From Flavobacterium sp. ACAM 123 (GTDB lineage Bacteria > Bacteroidota > Bacteroidia > Flavobacteriales > Flavobacteriaceae): 44,566 nt of DNA. The position numbers and the translations under genes are program-made. This document shows, in pieces, positions 18,664 to 27,395 of this stretch (position 1 is the stretch's first letter; each line of letters starts with the position of its first letter). The notes beneath the pieces were generated by a model. It saw nothing but the letters and a program-made list of their open reading frames with translations. It was not told the origin of the DNA and made no database searches. The stretch spans positions 1 to 44,566 of the forward strand of contig NZ_AJXL01000021.1 in NCBI RefSeq assembly GCF_000264055.1, given 5' to 3'.

Positions 18664-19077
18664 TTATTCAGGTAGCGCTATAACATACTCAATGTTCCAC
18701 TCTCCTTCAATTAAGCGTTGCAAGTAACACGTATCAGCTTGCTTTAACAATTCTGTTCTTTGCTCCGGTGTTAGGTCGCCTTCAATTCTTATTTTGGCAG
18801 TAACATGCGTACTTAATTTCCCTCCTTCACCACGTTTTACATTTAATTCAAATTCGCCGTCTACATCTTCAATTTCCTAATTATTCTTTCTAGCAATTTA
18901 GCGCACTGTCGCTACCTTGCACATTGCGATGCTAGAGAGAATTAAATCCTCAGGCGAAAATCCCAAGCCGGTTCCTTTATTTACAGGCGGTTCGTCACCT
19001 ATAATGGCATGGCTACCGTTTGCAATTAAAGATTGAAATCCCGTGGATAGATTTTTAATGTTTATTTTCTTTCCCAT
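18664..19077 (-). pseudogene. OsmC family protein with two in-frame stop codons
   Basis: A 138-codon frame from ATG at 19077 to TAA at 18664 reads as an OsmC-type organic hydroperoxide reductase: GDEPPVNKGTGLGFSPEDL, then IAMCKVATVR with the first redox cysteine, and later KQADTCYLQRLIEG with the second. Codon 60 is TAA (18898-18900) and codon 67 is TAG (18877-18879), the latter where related proteins usually have tryptophan in NNWEIED. There is no frameshift, so both are substitutions. Both cysteines are preserved. The start is 4 bp after the isochorismatase-like gene stop, so it is the last gene of that operon. The protein would be cut to 59 residues and inactive. Confidence 0.85.
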
Positions 19078-19081
19078 CGTA

Positions 19082-19810
19082 TTATTTGCTGAAGTTTTTA
19101 ATTTCAGTTACAATTTCCTGTGTAGTAAAAACATGGCTTGCAATCATTTGAAAATTTACTAAAGCGGCTTCGTAACCATTTAATCCAGGTAAAATAGCGG
19201 CTGCTGTTGCATCTTTAACCACGGCTACTTTAAAACCTGATTCTATTAAGTCCCTCATGTGAGATTCTGTACATAAATTAGCAGACATACCCGCTAAGAT
19301 TACGTTATCAAAACCATGTTTTCTTAATTGTAAAGCCAAATCATTTGATTCAGGACCATATACTTTATGGGGACTAGTTACAATCACATTTGATTCTCCG
19401 ATGTATTTTTTGTACGGCTCTAACCAATCTGCACCGGAATCTTCGAAACCTACTGTATATAATACATCTGTTCTGTCGAACATATTAAGTTTATGCATCA
19501 AAGCTTCCAGCGCACCTTCAATTTGCCAATTGTGATCGTGTTTGAAATAGTAGTGTGGAGATACAAAAACAGTCATATTTTCTTCTTTGGCAATTTTAAA
19601 AAGTTGCTCTAAGTTCGCTACCGTATGGTTTTCGGTTACACTTTTCCCAACCACATTCCAGGTAGCACCTTCTGGGCTAAGAAAATCGTTTTGAGGATCA
19701 GTGATTACAATTGCAGTTCTGGAATCAACTTTGAAGCCTGGATCAGGTAATTGAGCATGCATTTGAGTTGCTAATAACAATGCGAATGCTACTAATTTTA
19801 TATTCTTCAT
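19082..19810 (-). CDS. Secreted isochorismatase-family cysteine hydrolase
   Basis: A 242-residue cysteine hydrolase with a signal peptide (VAFALLLATQMHAQ, cleaved near residue 20). The catalytic Asp38 is in VITDPQNDFL and the nucleophilic cysteine is in LAGMSANLCTESHMRDL. Members hydrolyse vinyl ethers, amides or N-carbamoyl groups (isochorismate, nicotinamide, ureas); the substrate cannot be told from sequence. Export to the periplasm is unusual for the better-known cytosolic members. It lies 12 bp after thioredoxin and just before the osmC remnant, in a redox-themed operon. Confidence 0.87.
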   Translation of the reverse strand: MKNIKLVAFALLLATQMHAQLPDPGFKVDSRTAIVITDPQNDFLSPEGATWNVVGKSVTENHTVANLEQLFKIAKEENMTVFVSPHYYFKHDHNWQIEGALEALMHKLNMFDRTDVLYTVGFEDSGADWLEPYKKYIGESNVIVTSPHKVYGPESNDLALQLRKHGFDNVILAGMSANLCTESHMRDLIESGFKVAVVKDATAAAILPGLNGYEAALVNFQMIASHVFTTQEIVTEIKNFSK

Positions 19811-19822
19811 TTTCTTAATTTT

Positions 19823-20143
19823 TTAATTGTTTGTAAAGTTGTTTAATTGACTTGTTATTTCTGATTTACTTTGTACTCCGTTTTGCGTGCCTACAATTTC
19901 TCCGTTTTTAAAATAGAATAGCGCAGGAATACTTCGCACTTTAAATTGTGCTGCTAGCTCTGGATTTGTATCTACATTAATTTTTGAAATCACTGCCTTA
20001 CCGTCAAATTCTTTCGCTAATTCTTCAAGAGCGGGGTGCAGTGCGGTACAAGGCCCACACCAGTCTGCGAAGAAATCTACTAGTACAACGTCGTTTGTAT
20101 TTATAGTCGTATCAAATGTTGATTTGTCTAAATGTTTTATCAT
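19823..20143 (-). CDS. Thioredoxin
   Basis: A 106-residue single-domain cytosolic thioredoxin with the classical active site WCGPC at residues 28-32, preceded by LVDFFAD, and a cis-proline segment KVRSIPALFYFKNGE. No signal peptide is present. It would reduce disulfides in partner proteins and its position between an AhpD-like protein and an OsmC remnant suggests it recycled those thiol enzymes (inference). It is likely an accessory copy rather than the housekeeping trxA; that would need the rest of the genome. Confidence 0.93.
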   Translation of the reverse strand: MIKHLDKSTFDTTINTNDVVLVDFFADWCGPCTALHPALEELAKEFDGKAVISKINVDTNPELAAQFKVRSIPALFYFKNGEIVGTQNGVQSKSEITSQLNNFTNN

Positions 20144-20204
20144 ATGTTCTAAGATTTTAATTTATCTGGTAGTGTTTTAATCTCTACCATTACCCGGTTA
20201 TTAG

Positions 20205-20738
20205 TTACAATTCTACTGCTATGGGGAAATCGATAGGTACATCAGTTACGTTGTGAAAAAGATTAGTGACAGTAATAATACCGATAGCCATTATTAAGTC
20301 AACTAGATTTTCTTTAGTGTAACCTGCTGTATAAAAACCCTCAAGTGTTTCTGCTTCTATTTGTCCATTGTTAGCTGCTATTTGTTGAGCTGTTACAGCT
20401 AAAACATTAATTTTATTATCCCAGCTAGCTCCTCCTTTTCTAATCTCAATAATTTGATCGTCTGTAAATCCATTCATTTTAGCCCCCGCGGTATGTGCTG
20501 CCTGGCAATATTTACATCCGTTTAATTGACTAACGGTGAGGTCAACCACTTCTTTTTCTTTTTTGCTTAAGGAAGTGGCCGCCCCTGAAAATTGTAAATA
20601 GCTACCCAAAGCATTTTTAGAGTGCCCCATTGCGGCATAAATATTAGGAACAAATCCTACTCCTTTTTCTAGTTTATCAAAAATGGCTTGATTGTTTTCA
20701 GAAACTTCTTCTCTTGTTGGTACGTTGAAATTTGTCAT
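20205..20738 (-). CDS. AhpD-like carboxymuconolactone decarboxylase family protein
   Basis: A 177-residue alkylhydroperoxidase-type protein. The redox motif CKYCQAAH is at residues 75-82 (Cys75, Cys78, His82), the CxxCxxxH signature of AhpD. The N-terminus FNVPTREEVSENNQAIFDKL and the segment FVPNIYAAMGHS are typical of peroxidase-related CMD proteins. Family members reduce peroxides using thioredoxin-like donors; a thioredoxin gene follows 60 bp downstream. Length is normal for two-part CMD proteins. Confidence 0.88.
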   Translation of the reverse strand: MTNFNVPTREEVSENNQAIFDKLEKGVGFVPNIYAAMGHSKNALGSYLQFSGAATSLSKKEKEVVDLTVSQLNGCKYCQAAHTAGAKMNGFTDDQIIEIRKGGASWDNKINVLAVTAQQIAANNGQIEAETLEGFYTAGYTKENLVDLIMAIGIITVTNLFHNVTDVPIDFPIAVEL

Positions 20739-20764
20739 GTTTTTAATTTTTTTTGAATCAATAA

Positions 20765-20923
20765 TTATATAAATAAGTTGTTTTCGTCACAGTAGTAATC
20801 AGTGATTGCCATATTCTGGCAAAAACTTTCTTGATTCACTGCAATTAATTGTGGCGCTTCTTTTATTGCTGTCAGCCCTAAAATGGTTGTGAGGTTAATA
20901 ATAAAGGTATATATTTTTTTCAT
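20765..20923 (-). CDS. Small peptide with signal-like N-terminus, possibly a remnant
   Basis: A 52-codon frame starting MKKIYTFIINLTTILGLTAI has a lysine-rich start and hydrophobic core like a signal peptide, then a polar stretch with two cysteines (SFCQNMA, DYYCDENN). It ends 26 bp before the AhpD-like start and would be the first gene of the operon. No family is recognised. It may be a real small exported protein or the truncated front of a lost gene. Confidence 0.35.
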   Translation of the reverse strand: MKKIYTFIINLTTILGLTAIKEAPQLIAVNQESFCQNMAITDYYCDENNLFI

Positions 20924-21094
20924 AATTTACTTCATATCAGGTTTATAGTGCAAATATAGAAAGAAAGGAAGCATTAAAGTTAGGTCGTATTTCCCGCAGA
21001 GTTGTTCATTCTTCCTTTGATGCTTATTTTAATATAGAAAATGATTTGTTTCTGTTTTTAGGAGTAGAAAGTAAATTGGTTTTAAGAAAATCCA

Positions 21095-21162
21095 CCTGCT
21101 TTTCGCTATATCTCTTGTGCTTGCTGTCGCCACACAAGAGGATACCGCTGCAATCAGGACTA
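21095..21162 (-). repeat. Hairpin intergenic repeat, copy 2
   Basis: On the minus strand: TAGTCCTGATTGCAGCGG, TATCC, then stem CTCTTGTG...CACAAGAG, then AGATATAGCGAAAAGCAGG. The left arm (CCTGATTGCAGCGG-ATCC) and right arm (AGATATAGCG) match the other copies; the loop stem sequence is unique. Confidence 0.7.
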
Positions 21163-21363
21163 GAAAAGAATGTTTAGTATATGTAAGAATATTTCTAAAG
21201 AAATAGAATAAAGAGAAGAGATCATCTATAAAAGCTGTGTTTACTTTTTCATTTTGACGAAGGAAAAATCATATAATAGGAAACACTAGTAAGAGCTCTA
21301 GTTTGTTCATAGATAAAAAAAATTAGTAATAAAGAATTTATGTAATGGAAACCCACAATTGCT

Positions 21364-21441
21364 TTTAGCCCAGATAAAAGCGGCATCCTTTTATGCTGGG
21401 GTTCAGCATAAAAGATAAAGCGGATAGATGGATTAGCTCGT
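21364..21441 (+). repeat. Hairpin intergenic repeat, copy 3
   Basis: Plus strand: TTAGCCCAGATAAAAGCGGC, then ATCCTTTTATGCTG paired with CAGCATAAAAGAT, then AAAGCGGATAGATGGATTAG and CTCG. Arms match copies 1, 2 and 4. Confidence 0.78.
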
Positions 21442-21452
21442 AGATAAATAAA

Positions 21453-22274
21453 TTATACCGTCTTTTTAAATTCAGATGGAGAAACACCTTCCATTTTCTT
21501 AAAAAACCTACTGAAAGACTGAATGTCTTCATATCCTATTACGTAAGCAATTTCTTTGATACTCTTGTCGGAATAGCGCAATAGTCGGCGTGCTTCGAGA
21601 ATGATGCGGTTTTGAATTATCTGTAAAGGCGACTTTTCGTTGTATTTTTTGAATAAATTCGATAAGGTCTTCGGACTTTTATTTAGCATTTCAGCATAAT
21701 CAGCCACTTGGTGTTTGGTTTTGAAATTACTTTCAACTAAGTAGTTGTATTCGCGTACGATATCTAATTGTTTTTTGCCAAATGTCGTTAACTCCGTTTG
21801 CTCTTTGTATATGCGCGTACTTAATATGAGCAAGCGTTTGAGCATCATTTGCAACATATCGTTCTGCAAATCATCTTTGGACTCCATTTCGATAGCAAAC
21901 ATTTTCCAAAGGATTTCGAATTTCTCTAACTCGGCATCGGGAATGGCGATTTTTGGAAATTGTGACGCACCAAAAAATAAAATTCCCTTACAACCTACTT
22001 CGCTATCATGATCCGCGATGCAGTAAAACGCTCTGTTGAACCGAATTAATCTCGCACTGTTTACGCTTAAAACTTCTACGTTATGATACTCGGTTAAAAA
22101 CAAAACCGAATGTATTGGAAAAGTATGCTGGCTACCGTCAACTTTAATTTTTAATTCATTTAAAGCCCAAATAACAGTCAAACCGTCTGTAATTTTTTCT
22201 TTAAGTAAATCACAATTGGTAGCGTCAATTTCGGCTAAACGTATGAATTCATTGAGTTGACCTGTGTAGAGCAT
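21453..22274 (-). CDS. AraC family transcriptional regulator
   Basis: A 273-residue regulator with an N-terminal ligand-sensing domain of cupin type (about residues 1-100) and a C-terminal double helix-turn-helix. The second HTH reads DKSIKEIAYVIGYEDIQSFS followed by RFFKKMEGVSPSEFKK, the standard AraC signature. The first HTH is QVADYAEMLNKSPKTLSNLF. It lies upstream of the redox operon on the same strand but is separated by over 500 bp including repeats, so a link to that operon is plausible but unproven. The effector is unknown. Confidence 0.9.
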   Translation of the reverse strand: MLYTGQLNEFIRLAEIDATNCDLLKEKITDGLTVIWALNELKIKVDGSQHTFPIHSVLFLTEYHNVEVLSVNSARLIRFNRAFYCIADHDSEVGCKGILFFGASQFPKIAIPDAELEKFEILWKMFAIEMESKDDLQNDMLQMMLKRLLILSTRIYKEQTELTTFGKKQLDIVREYNYLVESNFKTKHQVADYAEMLNKSPKTLSNLFKKYNEKSPLQIIQNRIILEARRLLRYSDKSIKEIAYVIGYEDIQSFSRFFKKMEGVSPSEFKKTV

Positions 22275-22640
22275 AATGGTTTTTTATTTGAAAGTTAGTT
22301 GTTTGATCCTTTTAGTTTCACTATGAGACGTAAAACAGAAGGAATACTGACCAAAATAGTATCTATTTATATTTTTAACGACAATTTTTAATAATACAGC
22401 TCCATTTTTCAAGTGGTTTTAAAACAAAGTTCACATTTATGTTATGTTACCTTCTATTAATCATAAAATTCTACTTTTAGGGTTTGATGTGCTAAATAGT
22501 GAGGACGTCAAGAGTTATGCAATGCATAAGGTTTTTGGTGTTTTGTACCATTAGAAAATTTAAATTAAAGCTATTTTATGTTATCGCTATTTTTCTATCT
22601 TTGAAAAATTATCCAATTATTCAAATTCGAAAAACACAGT
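22275..22640. other. Intergenic region between AraC regulator and dgt
   Basis: A 366-bp AT-rich divergent gap. The only recognisable signal is a TATCTTTG -7 box near its right end serving dgt. An open frame at 22499-22705 runs into dgt in another frame and does not look coding. Confidence 0.6.
22596..22603 (+). promoter_or_regulatory. -7 promoter element upstream of dgt
   Basis: TATCTTTG matches TAnnTTTG exactly and lies 37 bp before the dgt ATG. No clear -33 TTG is seen. Confidence 0.5.
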
Positions 22641-23987
22641 ATGAACTGGGAACAACTTCTATCATTAAAAAGACAAGGCGACACGAGCAAACGATTACGT
22701 ATTGAACAAGATGATACTCGTTTAGGTTTTGAAGTAGATTATGACCGTATTATTTTTTCGGCGGCTTTTAGAAGTCTACAAGATAAAACACAGGTGATTC
22801 CGCTTTCAAAAACCGACTTTGTACACACGCGTTTGACGCATAGTTTAGAGGTTTCAGTAGTGGGACGTTCTCTGGGACGTTTGGTTGGAAAGAAAATAAT
22901 TGAGAAATACCCTTATTTGAAGGAAGTACACGGTTTTCATATGAATGATTTTGGAGCTATTGTAGCCGCGGCTTCATTGGCACACGATATCGGGAATCCG
23001 CCTTTTGGACATTCAGGCGAAAAAGCGATTGGAGAGTATTTTTCCATTGGAAACGGAAAAATTTACCAAGACAAATTGTCTAAAAAGCAATGGCAGGATT
23101 TAATCGATTTTGAAGGAAATGCAAATGGGTTCTCTGTGTTAACCGCTAGTCGCCCTGGAATTGAGGGCGGTCTTAGAATTTCTTATGCGACTCTTGGCGC
23201 TTTTATGAAATACCCAAAAGAGAGTTTGCCAAAGAAACCAACTAAAAATATATCAGATAAAAAGTACGGTTTTTTCCAAACAGACAAAAAGTTTTTTGAA
23301 GAAGCTGCCAAAGACATGGGGCTAATCCCAAATAAATCTGGAGATGATATCGGTTTTGAAAGACATCCACTGGCTTACTTAGTGGAGGCAGCAGATGATA
23401 TTTGTTATACTATCATAGACTTTGAAGACGGAATCAATCTTGGTTTGGTCTCAGAAGATTTTGCTTTGGAGTATTTAATTAAATTGGTAAAAGACAGCAT
23501 TGACACCTCAAAATATAAAACGCTTACCACTAAGGAAGATCGAATTAGTTATTTACGTGCTCTGGCCATTGGTAGTTTGATTAATGACGCGGTAAAAGTT
23601 TTCATTGATAACGAAGAAGCAATTTTAAAGGGGAAATTTCCTTTCGCTTTAACAGATAAAAGCAAGTATAAAGCACAAATGGATGATATCATCAGTATTA
23701 GTGTGAATAATATCTATCAGAGTCGGGAAGTGATCGAGAAGGAGATTGTGGGATACCAAATCATACAAACGTTGTTGGATAAATTCATTACGGCCTACGA
23801 TAACAAGTATAATGGAAATGCCTCTAATTATGATTCCCTAATTTTAAAATTACTACCGGAGAAACACCATTATGAAAAAGAGGATTTGTATGAGAGACTG
23901 CTTCATATCTGTCATTTCGTTTCTTTACTTACGGACGGGAATGCTTTAGAGTTATTTGAAACAATCAAAGGCAAGAAAAAGGATTAA
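22641..23987 (+). CDS. dgt: Deoxyguanosinetriphosphate triphosphohydrolase (dNTPase)
   Basis: A 448-residue HD-domain dNTP triphosphohydrolase. The metal site is formed by HTRLTHSLEVSVVGRSLG and AHDIGNPPFGHSGEKAI, with a further conserved block HPLAYLVEAADDICYTIID. The enzyme cleaves dNTPs to deoxynucleosides and triphosphate, balancing pools made by ribonucleotide reductase. The N-terminus MNWEQLLSLKRQGDTSKR is typical for Bacteroidota dgt. Its TAA abuts the stop codon of the converging DUF3078 gene with no spacer. Confidence 0.93.
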   Translation: MNWEQLLSLKRQGDTSKRLRIEQDDTRLGFEVDYDRIIFSAAFRSLQDKTQVIPLSKTDFVHTRLTHSLEVSVVGRSLGRLVGKKIIEKYPYLKEVHGFHMNDFGAIVAAASLAHDIGNPPFGHSGEKAIGEYFSIGNGKIYQDKLSKKQWQDLIDFEGNANGFSVLTASRPGIEGGLRISYATLGAFMKYPKESLPKKPTKNISDKKYGFFQTDKKFFEEAAKDMGLIPNKSGDDIGFERHPLAYLVEAADDICYTIIDFEDGINLGLVSEDFALEYLIKLVKDSIDTSKYKTLTTKEDRISYLRALAIGSLINDAVKVFIDNEEAILKGKFPFALTDKSKYKAQMDDIISISVNNIYQSREVIEKEIVGYQIIQTLLDKFITAYDNKYNGNASNYDSLILKLLPEKHHYEKEDLYERLLHICHFVSLLTDGNALELFETIKGKKKD

Positions 23988-24956
23988 TTAGAAATTGTAA
24001 ACAATCCCCACCCCTAAAACTTGTTTTAATTGTAGTTTCGGGCCTACGGTAAACTGTTCTCCATTGATGTCTTCTTTGGCTTTAATGTCATCATCATAGA
24101 TAATATGGAGCCCTATATTAGTTTTGACATATTCATTAACCACTAATTCTAATGTCAGGTCATAATCGACGTCAATATTGCCAAATTTATTGATATAGTC
24201 AGAATACAAACTGAGTCTGTTTTCAAGAGTGATGTTTTTGAATATTTCTTGTTTATAAAAACCAGTTAATAGAAAACCGAGTTCCATTTTTGACTTTTCG
24301 CCTTCAGCAATTAAATTCTCATCTAAATCATATAGTGCTTTTTTAACACCAAAAGCACCTTGGTTGGCTAATCTCTGGTCTAGTACCAACGTGATTTTGG
24401 AAGTAAAAGGGGATAAGTAAAGTAATTTATGTTTGTCTTTCGTGGCATATTCTGCTCCAAGTCCTAAGAAAATATAAGCGGGCGCAAATGGTTTGGATAT
24501 AGAGACTTCCGTATTTGGATAGGCGTATCCATCCGTGAACTGGGTATTGAAATTAAATTTTGCAGTGTGGTACCAGTTAGACAACGTATCTTTTCGATAG
24601 CCTAAAGCAGAATTAAACTGAAGTACATCTTCCGTTTTCCGTAGCTCGATTCCATCCTGTTTATTCAAGCCATAACGCACAATCAATTCATTTGTCCAGT
24701 TGTAATTATTGTTGTTGTAGACGCGATTAAATTTTCCTTTTAATAATCCTGAAATAGAACTAGTTCCACCGGCATTCCAGTTGACAAAAACAATTTCAGA
24801 GATGTCAAATCCGACTTTGTTTTTTTTAACCCAATGAGAAAGTGTATCTGGCGCTATCTTTTTAGGGCCGTCTAAGGTTGTAATAATTTTTTGGGAGAAC
24901 GTGTTTTCTGAAAACAGCAATACAAAAATCAGGAAGGACAAAGAAAGTAATTTCAT
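23988..24956 (-). CDS. DUF3078 domain protein, probable outer membrane
   Basis: About 322 residues from ATG 24956, chosen because it starts a clear signal peptide (MKLLSLSFLIFVLLFSENTFS). A longer start at 25004 overlaps the dxs stop. The body has alternating beta-strand composition with NWNAGGTSSISGLLKGKF near the N-terminus, a hallmark of DUF3078, and ends in a hydrophobic-aromatic strand (LGVGIVYNF), as in outer membrane beta-barrels. Function is unknown. It follows dxs directly and is probably cotranscribed with it. Confidence 0.85.
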   Translation of the reverse strand: MKLLSLSFLIFVLLFSENTFSQKIITTLDGPKKIAPDTLSHWVKKNKVGFDISEIVFVNWNAGGTSSISGLLKGKFNRVYNNNNYNWTNELIVRYGLNKQDGIELRKTEDVLQFNSALGYRKDTLSNWYHTAKFNFNTQFTDGYAYPNTEVSISKPFAPAYIFLGLGAEYATKDKHKLLYLSPFTSKITLVLDQRLANQGAFGVKKALYDLDENLIAEGEKSKMELGFLLTGFYKQEIFKNITLENRLSLYSDYINKFGNIDVDYDLTLELVVNEYVKTNIGLHIIYDDDIKAKEDINGEQFTVGPKLQLKQVLGVGIVYNF

Positions 24957-24990
24957 TAGAAGCGCATTGTGTTTAGGGAGCGCAAAATAA

Positions 24991-26778
24991 TTATTTTGGC
25001 TCAACAGAAAAAACTATTTCTAAACTTTTAACGTCGATCTTGCAATATTGTTGTAGTTCGTCAACAGTACCATGTTCTATAAATTCATCAGGTATACCCA
25101 GTAATTGTATTTTTGTAGTATAGTTGTTTTTGGCCGCAAACTCCAGTATTCCACTTCCAAAACCACCTTTTATAATCCCATCTTCAATTGTTATTATAGT
25201 TTTGAAAGTTTTAAAAATAGAATGTAATTCTTTTTCATCTAGGGGTTTGACGAATGCAAAATCATAATGTGCAATCGTCGTTGGATTGTTTAAATTGGCT
25301 AAGGCCAAAGTGACGTTTTTGCCTATCGGACTATTCGATAAAACAGCTGTTTCAGTTCCCTCTTTTAAGCAATTGGCACGACCAATTTCAATTTTCTCAT
25401 AATTGCCAAAATTCTTGGTTTGCCAATCCGGTAGAACGCCACGACCACGAGGATAGCGGATGGCTATAGGATGGTCTAAGCCAAGCTGCGCGGTATAAAG
25501 TATGTTTTGCAGTCCTATTTCATTCAACGGAGAGTGGATGATCATATTGGGTATACAACGCAAATAAGCCAAATCAAAAACGCCGTGATGAGTTCCTCCG
25601 TCCTCTCCCACTAGTCCTGCTCTGTCTAGGCAAAAAATAACGGGTAAGTTTTGTATGGCTACATCGTGAATTATTTGGTCATAAGCCCTTTGTAGAAAAG
25701 TGGAGTAGATGTTGCAAAAAACCATCATTCCTTGGGTCGCCATTCCAGCAGACAAAGTAACAGCATGCTGTTCAGCAATTCCTACGTCAAAGGCACGCTC
25801 TGGTAATGCATCCATCATGAATTTTAAAGAACTTCCTGAGGGCATTGCGGGTGTAATCCCGACTATTTTTTCGTTTTTTCGAGCGAGATCCAAAATCGTT
25901 AAGCCAAAAACGTCTTGGTATTTCGGGGGAAGATTTTCTTCCAGTTTCTTATAGATTTCCCCTGTGCTTGCGTCAAACTTTCCAGGAGCGTGGTATTTTA
26001 CTTGGTCTTCTTCAGCTTGTTTTAGCCCTTTGCCTTTTGTGGTGATTACATGAAGGAATTTAGGGCCTTTTATTTTTTGTAAACGTTTCAGTTCTTTAAC
26101 TACCGCAAAAATATCATGCCCGTCAATAGGACCGGAATAGTCAATATTCAAGGACTTAATCATGTTATTTTGCTTCGGGTTTTTTCCGTTTTTAACTGCC
26201 GTAAGGTAATTCTTCAAGGCACCTACACTTGGATCAATCCCAATTGCATTGTCGTTTAGAATCACTAGTAAATTTGCATCAGTTACTCCGGCATGATTTA
26301 GTCCCTCAAAAGCCATCCCCGAGGCTACAGAGGCGTCTCCAATGACCGCGATGTGTTGTTTGTCGAAATCACCTTTTAGGTTAGAAGCAATTGCCATTCC
26401 TAAAGCGGCAGAAATAGAAGTAGAGGAGTGGCCTACGCCAAAAGCGTCATAGATACTCTCACTCCTTCTTGGGAAACCGGATAAGCCGCCCAGTTGTCTG
26501 TTTGTATGAAAATCACCTCTTCTTCCGGTCAGTATTTTATGTCCGTACGCTTGATGTCCCACGTCCCAAATCAATAGATCATCTGGGGTGCTAAACACAT
26601 AGTGTAGGGCAATGGTGAGTTCGATAACGCCTAAACTGGCACCGAGATGTCCTTCTTTTACAGAAACAACATCGATGATAAAATTGCGTAATTCTCGGGC
26701 TAGCTCTGGAAGTTGGGTTTCGTCGAGCAGGCGCAAATCGGAAGGGTAATTAATGCTTGTGAGTAATTTATCTGACAT
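24991..26778 (-). CDS. dxs: 1-deoxy-D-xylulose-5-phosphate synthase
   Basis: First enzyme of the MEP isoprenoid pathway, condensing pyruvate and glyceraldehyde 3-phosphate with thiamine diphosphate; about 595 residues from the ATG at 26778 (MSDKLLTSINYPSDLRLL). Key motifs: GHLGASLGVIELTIAL, WDVGHQAYGHKILTGR, the ThDP/Mg motif VIGDASVASGMAFEGLNHAG (with GDA rather than GDG), and the transketolase pyrimidine-binding block FDVGIAEQHAVTLSAG. An in-frame ATG at 26835 would add 19 unusual residues. A TACATTTG element ends only four bases before the 26778 ATG, hinting at a very short or absent leader. Confidence 0.95.
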   Translation of the reverse strand: MSDKLLTSINYPSDLRLLDETQLPELARELRNFIIDVVSVKEGHLGASLGVIELTIALHYVFSTPDDLLIWDVGHQAYGHKILTGRRGDFHTNRQLGGLSGFPRRSESIYDAFGVGHSSTSISAALGMAIASNLKGDFDKQHIAVIGDASVASGMAFEGLNHAGVTDANLLVILNDNAIGIDPSVGALKNYLTAVKNGKNPKQNNMIKSLNIDYSGPIDGHDIFAVVKELKRLQKIKGPKFLHVITTKGKGLKQAEEDQVKYHAPGKFDASTGEIYKKLEENLPPKYQDVFGLTILDLARKNEKIVGITPAMPSGSSLKFMMDALPERAFDVGIAEQHAVTLSAGMATQGMMVFCNIYSTFLQRAYDQIIHDVAIQNLPVIFCLDRAGLVGEDGGTHHGVFDLAYLRCIPNMIIHSPLNEIGLQNILYTAQLGLDHPIAIRYPRGRGVLPDWQTKNFGNYEKIEIGRANCLKEGTETAVLSNSPIGKNVTLALANLNNPTTIAHYDFAFVKPLDEKELHSIFKTFKTIITIEDGIIKGGFGSGILEFAAKNNYTTKIQLLGIPDEFIEHGTVDELQQYCKIDVKSLEIVFSVEPK

Positions 26779-26900
26779 AAAGCAAATGTACGATTTGAAA
26801 TTGTATTTTTGTAGTCGATAAAGAAGTTGTTCCATAAAGAATCACTAAATAAAGCGAAGAGTCATAAAGATTTAGAATTTGTGAAATCGCTGTCAAAACT

Positions 26901-27344
26901 ATGATAAATCCATTCACCGACGAGTACTTCATGAAAAAAGCTTTGCAGGAAGCTGAAATGGCTTTTGATAAAGGCGAAATCCCTGTTGGGGCCATTATCG
27001 TCGTCAATAATATTGTGATCGCACGAAGTCATAATTTAACTGAATTACTAATCGACGTTACTGCTCATGCAGAAATGCAAGCGATTACCGCTGCGGCAAA
27101 TTATTTAGGAGGAAAATATTTAGTAGGTTGTACGCTTTACGTCACCTTGGAACCTTGCCAGATGTGTGCCGGCGCCTTGTATTGGAGTCAAATATCAAAA
27201 ATTGTTTTTGGAGCAAGCGATGAGCACCGTGGATTTGAAAAAATGGGAACACAATTACATCCAAAAACCGTTGTAAAACGGGGAGTTTTAGCGGAAGAAG
27301 CTTCAGACTTGATGAAGCGCTTTTTTGTTGCTAAAAGGAGATGA
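26901..27344 (+). CDS. tadA: tRNA-specific adenosine deaminase
   Basis: A 147-residue zinc deaminase that converts the wobble adenosine of tRNA-Arg(ACG) to inosine. The zinc/catalytic motif HAEMQAI gives His56 and Glu58, and PCQMCAGAL gives Cys86 and Cys89. EIPVGAIIV and NLTELLIDVTAHAE are characteristic of TadA rather than of guanine deaminases. It is divergent from dxs, as in many flavobacteria. Confidence 0.93.
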   Translation: MINPFTDEYFMKKALQEAEMAFDKGEIPVGAIIVVNNIVIARSHNLTELLIDVTAHAEMQAITAAANYLGGKYLVGCTLYVTLEPCQMCAGALYWSQISKIVFGASDEHRGFEKMGTQLHPKTVVKRGVLAEEASDLMKRFFVAKRR

Positions 27345-27395
27345 TTTTTTATGGTATGTCGTAGCATCGATCCTGTATAAATTTAGGTACGCATT

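Larger units (their letters stand above)
20924..21452. other. Intergenic region with two hairpin repeats
   Basis: This 529-bp gap lies between the AraC regulator and the redox operon, both on the minus strand. It contains two copies of the dispersed hairpin repeat in opposite orientations (about 21095-21162 and 21364-21441). No open frame of note remains between them. Confidence 0.7.

Noticed and set aside
18877..18900. Stop-codon recoding in osmC
   Set aside because: Two different stop codons (TAA and TAG) are involved, with no recoding structure or special downstream signal; ordinary gene death is simpler.
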